From positions 5,952,001 through 6,016,000 of the forward strand of contig CM060734.1 of NCBI GenBank assembly GCA_030704615.1: a stretch of DNA of 64,000 nt, read 5' to 3'. The translations under genes and the position numbers were made by a program. Shown here one piece after another: positions 56,101 through 64,000 of this stretch. The DNA is from Takakia lepidozioides (lineage: Eukaryota; Streptophyta; Takakiopsida; Takakiales; Takakiaceae). The notes below the pieces were generated by a model. That model did not search any database. It worked only from the letters and a program-made list of their open reading frames with translations, and was not told where the DNA came from. Numbering within the stretch: position 1 is the stretch's first letter; each line of letters starts with the position of its first letter.

Positions 56101-59100
56101 GTCGCGTTATTAGACCTGCCTTGGAGTACGGATCTGCTATATGGGTTGATAACTCCAACCAGGCTAAGTCTCTAGAATCCATTCAAGTGGGGGTGCTTAA
56201 GGAGTGTATGTCAGCATGCTCCAAAACAGCCAATGTGGCTGTTCGGGGTGAGTTTGGCATTCCGTCCTTAAGCTCCCGACGAGATGAATTCAAGATCAGA
56301 TGGTGGGGTCAGCTGCAACATATGCCCAACACCAGATATCCTAAGTTAATCGACTCTATATCTTGGAAACAGGACCGCCCTGTCAAACAGGCTAAGTCCT
56401 GGCAGAAGAGAGTAGAAGAGATCCTCAAGGACCTGGACCTGGATCCGCAAGTCTTGACCCTGCTGGATAAATCTGACTTAGAGGCTGTAGTGTCCTCAGC
56501 CATGTCTGTTGCCATGAGATTGTCTGATGAAAATGAAGTTAGGCAGAAAACTTCCCTGAACTTGTTTCCAGTCTGTGACATGGGGGAGGACATCTTGGAT
56601 GACCTCGAGGGTCTACCCACTCTCGGCACTAGACTGAAATTTAAACTCAGGGCAGGAAGCCTACCTTTGAACAGCAAACAGAAGCAGAGAGGAAAGGGAG
56701 AGTGCAATTGCCCGTTGTGTGGGCAATCTGAAGACAGTATTCATTTTCTGATACACTGTCCGGGGTTCTCTCACCAAAGAGACTCTCTCTTCAAATCTAT
56801 TAAGGGAATTGTGCCTGTACCCCTGTTTACCAACTTTGAAAGTCTCGAGGCTGAGCCAAAAGCCCAGGCCCTCCTGAGGCCTAGTTTTTGGGCAAATCAC
56901 ACACAGCAGATTGATGCTTGTGTGAAGGGATTTCTAGAGGATATCTGGAAAACCCGGATTAATTCTTTATATGGAGGTAAGTCTTACTACCAACGTCAGC
57001 CCCTGACAGAGGTAGGTTCTGTCCCTTTTGTTCCCGCTCAAACTGGGCGCGGGGTCAATGGCCACAAGGCTACGGCAAACAACGTCTTATGAGTACAATC
57101 TAACTTGGATTTAAAATTTGCAGGAGTGTTTTGATCCAATTGTGGATGGAACATCAGGACGCGATTTGATTCCCCTCATGGTGTACAGGTGTGGTCTCTC
57201 TAGGATCTGATGTTTATGGCAGTGGAATGTGTGAAGAGGATGGCTTTACCTTTACCTGCCTGGTTACAGTCTGCTGCCTGAGATCTCCCTTGCTGGCTGG
57301 GGGGGTTTACTGGCCATGATGTCACATCCTGTAACCTTAGTGGATAATAGAGCATTGGCTGAGAATCTTAGAGTAATTGAATAGTGGGTTTTGACAATTG
57401 ATCTGTATTTGTCTTGGGGCAGCCGAAGTATAAGAGATCAAGAGTTTGGAGGCATGTACTGTGTAGTGCTCAAGCGCAAGTAAGCTGTTTTCAAACCCCT
57501 TAAGAGTCCTGTTTTCGCTTGATGAAAGGAGGTCGGTCTTGTTTGCTCGATAGCTAATTTATGCGGCGTGATTATCAAGTAATCAACATGTAATTTTCTC
57601 CAGTAATGTGCCCATTGTGATAGTAGTTGGACTTCATCCAAGTTCTAACCAGGGAGCCTGAACTTCCCAAGTAGAGAAATTAAAAGTTTTTTATGTGCTG
57701 TGGTGTTGTCTACAGTGACAAGGTAGTGTCCACAGCCCTCATTCGAGTTTTTGGGAATCAGCTGGCAGAGGTGCCCCTTGTAGCAACTAGCCTTGGACAC
57801 CAGGGCCAGGTCGGTCTCTCTTCTCTCTTTCTCCCTCTCTGGATAAATCTGACTTAGAGGCTGTAGTTTCCAAAGCCGTGTCTGTTGCCACGAAATTGTC
57901 GGATGAAAATGAAGTTAGGCAGAAAACTTCCCTGAACTTGTTTCCAGTCTGTGACATGGGGGAGGACATCATGGATGACCTCAAGGGTCTACCCACTCTC
58001 GGCCCTAGACTGAAATTTAAACTCAGGGCGGGAAGCCTACCTTTGAACAGCAAACAGAAGCAGAGAGGAAAGGGAGAGAGCAATTGCCCGTTGTGTGGGC
58101 AACCTGAAGACAAAATTCATTTTCTGATTCATTGTCCGGGGTTCTCTCACCAGAGAGACGCTCTCTTCAAATCTATCAAGGGAATTGTGCCTGTACCTCA
58201 TTTACCAACTTTGAAAGTCTCGAGGCTGAGCCAAAATCCCAGGCCCCTTTTGGGCCTAGTTATCGGACAAACCACACACAGCAGGTTGATGCTTGTGTAA
58301 ACGGATTTCTAGATGGTATCTGAAAAAACCGGATGAATTGTAAGTCTACTACCGGTGTCAGCCCCTGACAGTCCCTTTGTGTTCCCGCTCAAACTGGGCG
58401 CAGGGTCAATGGCCACAAGGCTATGGCAAACAAGGTCTTATGAGTACATTCTATTTTCTTCCAAACCCTGGTGGGTGTGGGTACCCCACAAAAGGGTTAG
58501 TCTGCCACGGGGTGAATGGCTCTAAGGCTATGGCAAGCCAATGTTCCCAGGGAACGGCATGATCACTTATTTTGTTCCAAACAATATCTTACGAGTACAT
58601 TTTCTCTAGTTTTTTCTTTCTGGGCCTCTGCAAATCTTGAGGCTGAGCCAAAAGCCCAGGCCCTTTTGGGGTCTAGCTATTGGGCAAATCACACACATCA
58701 GATTGATGCTTGTGTGAAGGGATTTCTGGAGGATATCTGGAAATCTCGGATCAACTGTTTATTCCAAGGTAAATCATACTACCGGCGTCAGCCCCTGACA
58801 AAGGTAGTTTCTGTCCCTTTATGTTCCGTTCAAACTGGGCGCGGGGTCAATGGCCACAAGGCTACGGCAAACAATGTCTTATGAGTACAATTTCTGGGCC
58901 TCTGGATGGAAGAAATCTTTTTTTTTGTCTCACTCTCTTTAGCTTTTTAGTTTTATACACTTATTTTATCGGCTCTGTTGTCCCATTTGGAGAATGTTAG
59001 ACTTTTTTTTCCAGGAAGAGTTCGAGTTCTTTTGAAGGTGTGTGTCAAGAGTTATCAGTAGGCTTGCCTGGTCAAAGGGGTTTTCGGGTTCTCTTATCAA

Positions 59101-59490
59101 TCTCTCGGTGATGTATACAGGGGCACTGTAAAGCACTTTTGTTATCAATAGAGAGACTACTGGGTTTGTTGGGCGTTGAGAGTCTGGCACTCCCAGCAGC
59201 GGATGGTGCCGAGGACATTTGGGTAACAAAGTTTGACTTCAGCCAAATGACCGACGAGCAGGTTGGTGTTTTGTTCTAAAGGCATCTGCTGCAGACCTGC
59301 GTCATTTCTGTCCAAAATCGTCTTACCAATTTATTTCAGAAGCCTTTTTTCTAGTCACATGCAGTATGTTTCAAGTGTTGGAGTGTGTCTGGTGTTGCAG
59401 CTCCAGAAGTTTCGGTCGGAGGTGCAGATGATGATTTTCTCAGGGTCTTCTATGCTCCAGAAGCCGATCAACCCATTGGCTATCGAATAG
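46152..59490 (+). CDS. IDM1-like PHD-finger histone acetyltransferase gene, 20 coding exons
   Basis: Spliced by eye, 20 exons keep phase throughout and give 1,695 codons plus a TAG stop. The layout is: disordered N-terminus (aa 1-1003), two Tify/TPL-binding-type TDBD regions (about 1004-1095 and 1220-1300), three PHD-type fingers (about 1131-1181, 1327-1369, 1416-1478) and a GNAT acetyltransferase domain (1548-1695). This is the architecture of plant IDM1/ROS4 relatives. In Arabidopsis, IDM1 acetylates H3K18/K23 at methylated sites and helps recruit active DNA demethylation. The start ATG at 46,152 follows a T-rich intron-like stretch. The N-terminal half is much longer than usual and repetitive. 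The gene is single in the window and uninterrupted apart from intronic LINEs. Exons are listed in the next entries. Which paralogue it is cannot be settled from sequence alone. Confidence 0.88.
50466..51841 (+). other. IDM1-like exons 4-7: first TDBD and PHD1
   Basis: Exons 50,466-50,579; 50,805-50,873; 51,085-51,367; 51,706-51,841. Exon 4 encodes PMTAKTLLATGLLEGHHVRY followed by LGRGGE, the TDBD start. Exon 5 (23 codons) encodes TIREGSVLCDCSRCKGVQ. Exon 6 continues with INVSAFEKHAGSSARHPSDF and then PHD1 (VCSKCGSGEGQKLVPC...NVYHPG), completed by exon 7 (DGLCPKC). The TDBD fold is known in this family for binding Jas/TIFY-like or TPL-type partners. Confidence 0.85.
52458..55840 (+). other. 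IDM1-like exons 8-15: second TDBD, PHD2 and PHD3
   Basis: Exons 52,458-52,599; 52,870-52,929; 53,528-53,580; 53,850-54,037; 54,332-54,545; 54,691-54,748; 55,125-55,181; 55,583-55,840. Exon 8: LHKALFLPGGLPDDIAVGYY. Exon 9 (20 codons): KKGAGICCSCCQQV. Exons 10-11: CTLFEQHAGWGSRRN, YGSIYLPDGRSLHVAA, then PHD2 (HCTECGDGGDLVLCDSC...) finished by exon 12 (DGDWFCPQC). Exons 12-15: PHD3, CVFCKSGDFAKSGFGAMTIL, CDQCEREYHVGC and EGEWFCGWDCKHIH. The second TDBD and each zinc finger are spread over several small exons, and all phases agree. Confidence 0.88.
56071..57114 (+). mobile_element. LINE (non-LTR) insertion in intron 15, with 16-bp target duplication
   Basis: The 16-bp TCTAACTTGGATTTAA at 56,071-56,086 is repeated at 57,099-57,114, bracketing a 5'-truncated LINE. 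The insert (56,087-57,098) has an open frame of 332 codons: the end of reverse transcriptase (RVIRPALEYGSAIWVDNSNQ, GEFGIPSLSSRRDEFKIRWW) and a C-terminal zinc knuckle (CNCPLCGQSEDSIHFLIHC). Its 3' end reads GTCTTATGAGTACAA, not poly(A). It lies in the sense orientation of the IDM1-like gene. Open frame and perfect TSD suggest a young insertion. Confidence 0.88.
57839..58448 (+). mobile_element. LINE fragment of the same family in intron 18
   Basis: Closely related to the intron-15 copy (CPLCGQPEDKIHFLIHCPG), beginning at GGATAAATCTGAC and ending TCTTATGAGTACA. It is truncated at the 5' side more than copy 1 and has a frameshift near 58,195. It sits directly behind a CT-rich stretch after exon 18. 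The target duplication is unclear. Confidence 0.8.
58508..58599 (+). mobile_element. Short LINE 3'-tail relic
   Basis: About 90 bp resembling the LINE 3' end (GGGGTGAATGGCTCTAAGGC ... TCTTACGAGTACAT), older than its neighbours. It is interrupted by unrelated bases around 58,540-58,580. Confidence 0.5.
58617..58904 (+). mobile_element. Very short LINE insertion with 14-bp target duplication
   Basis: A 14-bp TTTCTGGGCCTCTG occurs at 58,617-58,630 and 58,891-58,904. Between them lie 260 bp of LINE 3' end (EAEPKAQALLGSSYWANHTH), ending GTCTTATGAGTACAA. It is a severely 5'-truncated copy of the same family, in the sense direction of intron 18. Confidence 0.85.
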
Positions 59491-61282
59491 TGTTTTGGTT
59501 AGGCACTTGATTGCGCTCATGGGTGGGTGGAGCTATGGATGGTGTCTGGCCATATTAATGGCGCAGTTCTCTGGGTTATTCTGCTGGAATTCACGCGACA
59601 TGTTGTAGGAAAGAAGGCATTGAGTAAAAGCCAGAATGAACATAGTGGTCTCAGGTAGTAGTGGCTTCAAATTCATATGCACCGAAGTTGCCGTCGATGT
59701 CATTATTGGCCTCTTTGCCTTCATTCACATTCAGGACAAAATCTGTGATCTGTAGAGGTTGAGAAGAGAAGACCTTTATTTAGGATGGCTTACAGCTGCT
59801 GGTAAGAGCTGAGAAGGAAGTGAATGAGGAATTTCTGTTGAGGTCTGGCGTGTTTTAGGGCCAGAGTCAGTGTACCAGGTAATTTGAGTTTCATGCCAGT
59901 TGACCACTGGAGACAACTCCCTGTTACTATTGGTGAGCTATGATTCTGGGATACTAGACACAAAGCTCTTCTCTGGGAGGAGATTTCAAATTGAGATTAC
60001 ATATTTCTCTTGTTCTTCAGGCATATTTGAGCTCTCTCATTTGAGCTCAGGGTTTTTCTTGAGCACAGAGCCCAGTGAGTACTGCCACACCAAGCAATGT
60101 GTACAAACAGATATCTTGTTATGTGAATATTGACACTTTGTGGCATCTACATCTATGGGCAGATTCTGTTTCCTTTCCTCTCACATGATAAGCAAACTAT
60201 TCTGACTTCCCTGGAACAAAAGTGCTGTTTATCTTGTGAGAAGCTCCTGCCCCAGTGACTGATGAGCAGCACACTGATGTGGTGGCAGTCCAGTGATCCC
60301 ACATGATCCAGTTGAGACCAAAATGAAGGTCCTTTCACAATCATCAACCACCATAGTTGCCGTTGGTAAACACTATCAAGTGGTCATCTTGATGAGACAT
60401 GTGACTGTCGGCACTAATTTTGCGTGCACTCTTTGAGGGCAGTGGTTTCCACTGTTGAAGATTGTGTCATCATCTTCTTCATCTTGTTGTGTTACATGGA
60501 TCAACAGAAGTGCCCTCAGAGTCCAAGCTGCAGGAGAAAACTCAACAATTCTTGGAATGACTGTCTAGGGCCAAGTCAATTGTGTGCCCATCAAGGAATC
60601 CTTTGAAGCAAACTACAAACCACGCGTAATAGAACTACAAATCAGATTGTCCTGTGGACATTCCATGAGGTAAAGTTTGCAACAAGGGGTGGGGTTCATA
60701 AGTGAAAGCTCCATACCATGTTTCGTGGAAGATCCGTAACCGGCAGTTGTTCGTTTGTCAGGAGCTTTGCCATTAACCTAATGTTGGTATGTTGTCACTG
60801 TTTAGTAGGAAGGGTGAGCTCATATGGCATGCCAATGAGGCACCCATAGGTCCCGAAAATATATAGCTTTCGTGGGTTTCATCACCGTGGGATCCTTCAG
60901 GAAAGAGAAAGACGGAAGTGAGAAGGCCTTGCAAAGCAGCTTTGTGGCTTATATATGCCTTGCTTGTGGCAGAATGTGTTGGAATATTATCATCTTACCT
61001 ACTCAGGCACAACTTTATGTTGAAGACATGATAAGATTAATATCAGGACACATTACATACTGTCAGAGCTCATGAGAGCTTCACTCTGTCTCTCATCTCT
61101 AGACAAGTACCTCTCGTGTGTGTGTAGACTACCACCGAGCTTCACACCCTTGGTATCCTGGACACGAAGAGTCAGATGTAACTACAACAACCAACTCACA
61201 GACTCCTAACAATATAATGACAGAGAATTTATCATTCATCTCTTCACTCCCACTGATGCTCTGTCATATATCCCTAGTATTA
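59491..61282. other. 3' flank of the IDM1-like gene; no gene seen
   Basis: About 1.8 kb with short frames only and no recognisable domain. The first few hundred bases are likely the 3' UTR, but I cannot fix a polyadenylation site. The copia 3' LTR probably begins on the minus strand near 61,245 (CAGTGGGAG then TGAAGAGATG) and runs down into this stretch. Confidence 0.45.
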
Positions 61283-62825
61283 TCAATCTTCTTCTGATCC
61301 TATCTTCAGCTCCTTGGTCCACACGAGTCCCAACTGCTTAAGACAGAAAAAATGTTTGTCTCTAGGAACGCTTTTGGTTAAGAAATCAGCAGCCATATCC
61401 GAAGTGGAAATATACATCAAAGTCACTTCTTTAGCTTGGATCTGTTCCCGTATGTAATGGTACTGAGTATCTATGTGCTTGCTCCTGGCATGATACCTAG
61501 GATTCTCTGAGAGAGCAATAGCACTTTGATTATCTCCATAAATGAGTGTAGGCTTCACTTGAGCAAACCCTAGATCCGCCAACAGTCTTCTCAACCATAC
61601 AGCTTCAGAAGATGCCTTTGACAACGCCATGTATTCAGACTCGGTACTTGATAGAGCTACTGACCTTTGCTTCTTGCTGGACCAACTCACCGTTCCACCA
61701 GCTAGTTTGAAACAGTATCCTGAAGTTGATCGTCGTCAATCAACGTCCCAAGCCCAGTCATCATCTGAAAACCCTACCATCACATCTCCTTCCTTGGACT
61801 TAATGTACTGAATCCCAATGTGAATAGTTCCTTTGAGATACCTTAGAACTCGTTTTAGCGCTTGCCAATGTTTCTCCCTGGATTTGACAAAAACTGAGCA
61901 AAACTCCCCACTGCATATGCACAGTCAACTCTGGTGTTCACTATAGCATGCATTAGACACCCAACAGCTTGCGAGTAAGGTACTCCTCTCATCTGTACTT
62001 TATCTTCATCTATACTTTATCTGCTTCAGCTTGCGGGCAATCTTCTTTGGTAAGTTTATCTTTTGTCTCCATCGGCGTACTCACTGGCTTGCACTGCTCC
62101 ATCTTAAATCGATGTAAGACTTCAATTAAGTACTTCTCTTGCACCATCCTTATCCATCCTTCTGCCATATTTCTCCTGATTTGTACTCCAAGACAAAAAT
62201 GTATCTCACCAAGGTCTGTCATTTCAAACTTAGATTCAAGCAATTGATGCAGAAATGCCATATTATTACCAGCTAAGATAGTGTCATCCACATAGATGGC
62301 CACAATGACATATCTTCCATTTTCTCTTTTGGTGTACACATTAGAATCAGCAAAACAGTTCTAAAACCCAATCCATATTAGGTATGAATCAAACCTTTGA
62401 TACCACGCTCTTGGTGATTGCTTGAGACCATAGAGTGCTTTGTTCAGCTGACATACCAGATTAGAATTTCGTCCCTTTTGTACTCCATGTAGATCTCTTC
62501 CTATATGATGTCGTTTAAGAAGGCCGTCTTCACATCTAACTGTTGTACTTCTAGGTCGAATTGAGCAGCCAATGCAAGGATAACTCGTATTGAGGCCAAT
62601 TTTACTACAAGTGAGAAAGTCTCATTGTAGCCAACTCCTAAGATCTGTGAGAACCCTTTTGCTACAAGTCTCGCTTTGTATCTCTCCACCTCTCCATCAG
62701 ATTCAAACTTCACCTTGAACAACCACTTGCACCCGACAGCTTTTCTGTTTGTTGGAAGTGTTGTGATCGTCCACGTCTCGTTTGTTTTCAAAGATTGTAG
62801 TTCAGACTCTAAGTTTGGGCGATTC
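61283..62825 (-). pseudogene. Ty1/copia reverse transcriptase and RNase H remnant
   Basis: The minus strand encodes RT start (62,501-62,825: AVGCKWLFKVKFESDGEVER, KARLVAKGFSQILGVGYNET, DVKTAFLND), RT centre (62,010-62,339: VIVAIYVDDTILAG, with the YVDD catalytic pair; STPMETKDKLTKED) and RNase H (61,283-61,690: SSKKQRSVALSSTESEYMAL, IYGDNQSAIALSENP, KHIDTQYHYIREQ, TSDMAADFLTK). Frame breaks lie at about 62,350-62,500 and 61,700-62,000. Integrase and most of gag are missing, so the element has an internal deletion. Confidence 0.88.
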
Positions 62826-63085
62826 ACTTTCTTTGTGCATGCTTTGTACATTTTGTTGTGCATTCTTGTTTGCTGGTCTTGAGAGCTATGGCGCAGGCCT
62901 CTCTTCCACAAGCCATCGAGGTATTGGCTTGCATATGCTCTGTTTCCTTTCTGCCCCTGCTTTGTATTGCATGTTGTACAACGATAACAAGCGTGAGACC
63001 TGCGATTCACCCGGGGTTCCACATCCTCTCTAACTTAACTGTTTCTGATTGCATGTGATGGGACCAGGTGAGGGTCCTCACTTAA
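62826..63085 (-). repeat. Repeat R2, copy 2, fused to copia RT
   Basis: Inverted match to 24,915-25,195. Its frame joins the copia RT frame without a stop at about 62,825 (…KKVNRPN then LESELQSLKTNETWTI). Since the other copy has R2 without RT, the join is either original copia structure partly lost at 25.2 kb, or a deletion junction here. Confidence 0.55.
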
Positions 63086-63171
63086 CATGGATTTTAAAGC
63101 TTGAAGTTGATTGGAATCGAGTTGAAGAAGCGACGCCATCTGTATCTTTGGGGGAGAACAATCCTTTCTTC
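63086..63171 (-). other. Possible copia gag start
   Basis: The minus strand holds an ATG near 63,140 with MASLLQLDSNQLQALKSML in front of R2, a plausible copia gag N-terminus. It breaks after about 35 codons. Confidence 0.3.
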
Positions 63172-64000
63172 CTCTTTCCTTTCATCTTGATGGCTCCTAT
63201 GTTTAACCTAGTATGGTGGACAATCAATCATTAGGGCGACTATCTCTTGTTTCCTATGGCATACTGATGTGACAATGGAGCAATGATATTAAAGAGATCT
63301 GGTAACATGCTACAATGTAGGGCATACCTGTTTTCATGACCAGACAGTGTTCTTGAATGTACAAGCATTGGAAACTTAGCCTCTTTTAGAAGCTGGTTAC
63401 TTTAGGACACTCGATACCATGCCAAACTGATGTGGATGTGGTTATGCCTTGGTATGTAAGCTGACCAAAAAATAGAGACTTTTTAGCATGCTGAACGATG
63501 GTTTCCTGCTATGAACAGTGTTAATTGAGTCTCTAATTTTTCCCACCCCCCCCCACCCAGAGACTTCATTGACTTTGAAGTCTGGGATTTGTCATAAAGC
63601 TGACTTGTGAATGAAGAATGGTTGACAATGCCTTGTTGTGAGGCTGATTTGTCGTTAATTTTACAGTGACCTTGTCAGGTCTTTGTCCATGTCTCGACAA
63701 GACATAAGTATCTTCCCTCTCTGATTTAGACCAGTGTACTTGGTGGTTCTTGTACACATTATCAACCAATCTCCCTTCTGTTTTCAGTTTTATGTTTGAT
63801 TTACTAACACCTTGGTCTGAGCATGACAAAAGGTTATCAAATATGTTCCTGATTGAAGTGATGAACCCAAGGCAATGGGAAGGCCAAAGCCATGAGATAT
63901 CAGCCTCCTCTCCCGCCATGACCATGGTGTGGAGCAAGCAAGTCGTTCATAAGGTAAGATCTTCTCCAGCAAAAATATGTTGGCTAATTGGGCATGGAGA
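63172..64000 (-). repeat. Repeat R1, copy 3 (inverted, cut by window end)
   Basis: Reverse complement of about 19,421-20,274 with small indels (for example a ~15-bp difference near 63,980). It sits upstream of the copia remnant on the minus strand, where a 5' LTR/leader would be. It continues beyond the window. Confidence 0.75.

Larger units (their letters stand above)
57124..59490 (+). other. IDM1-like exons 16-20: GNAT acetyltransferase domain
   Basis: Exons 57,124-57,188; 57,423-57,479; 57,716-57,809; 59,121-59,261; 59,401-59,490. The sequence reads ECFDPIVDGTSGRDLIPLMV, RSIRDQEFGGMYCVVLKR, STALIRVFGNQLAEVPLVAT and SLGHQGQ plus GHCKALLLSIERLLGLLGVE, then LALPAADGAEDIWVTKFDFS. The QGQG(H/Y)xxAL text across exons 18-19 is the acetyl-CoA-binding motif of GNAT enzymes; the usual GYF or GMCRRLF is GHCKALL here. 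The frame ends LQKFRSEVQMMIFSGSSMLQ...PLAIE and a TAG. Confidence 0.88.

Overview
The window looks like a repeat-rich nuclear segment from a streptophyte, either a charophyte alga such as a Chara-type genome or an early-diverging land plant. The grounds are: plant-specific host genes (a Mediator MED33/REF4 terminal exon and an IDM1-like PHD/GNAT gene with about 20 exons and GT-AG introns); PLS-type pentatricopeptide debris; and plant-type CACTA, MULE, hAT, Ty1/copia, Ty3/gypsy and LINE remnants. A gypsy element carrying a cytosine methyltransferase argues for a charophyte, because such elements have been reported there. The PPR debris looks more like land plants. The species call stays open.

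Layout. 0-3 kb: LTR-like repeat, ~174-bp tandem repeats and a SWIM zinc-finger transposase remnant. 3-11 kb: CACTA pieces, a MAPKKK kinase fragment, an AT-rich decayed tandem F-box locus, and a short acidic hypothetical gene. 12.6-14.5 kb: the last exon of MED33, flanked by two pieces of PPR sequence. 15.9-18.5 kb: a broken hAT transposase with a 422-bp tandem duplication. 18.7-27.1 kb: copies of an unnamed repeat (R1), a rearranged MULE and a copia-linked fragment (R2). 27.1-32.4 kb: a SINE candidate and gypsy protease and integrase fragments. 33.1-40.75 kb: a nearly full-length minus-strand gypsy element (element A) with the order gag-PR-DNA methyltransferase-RT-RNaseH-integrase-PHD finger. 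40.76-43.7 kb: a plus-strand chromovirus end with a chromodomain, then LTR-like repeats and a CACTA terminus. 46.15-59.49 kb: a complete IDM1-like gene with several LINE insertions in its introns. 61.3-64.0 kb: a minus-strand copia remnant and an inverted R1 copy.

The most notable feature is element A. It encodes a DNMT3-like cytosine-5 methyltransferase domain (motifs I, IV, VI, VIII, IX and X in the non-permuted order) between protease and reverse transcriptase, and a C4HC3 PHD finger after the integrase. All of this lies in one reading frame of about 5.3 kb, interrupted by six stop codons and no frameshift. Every stop could have arisen by a C-to-T change on one strand or the other. The element lies about 5.4 kb upstream of an IDM1-like histone acetyltransferase gene, a family known in Arabidopsis for opposing DNA methylation.

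The two host genes, MED33 and IDM1-like, act in transcription. Nearly everything else is transposon-derived and mostly broken. All splice models are read by eye from GT-AG sites, phase and family similarity, with no transcript support.
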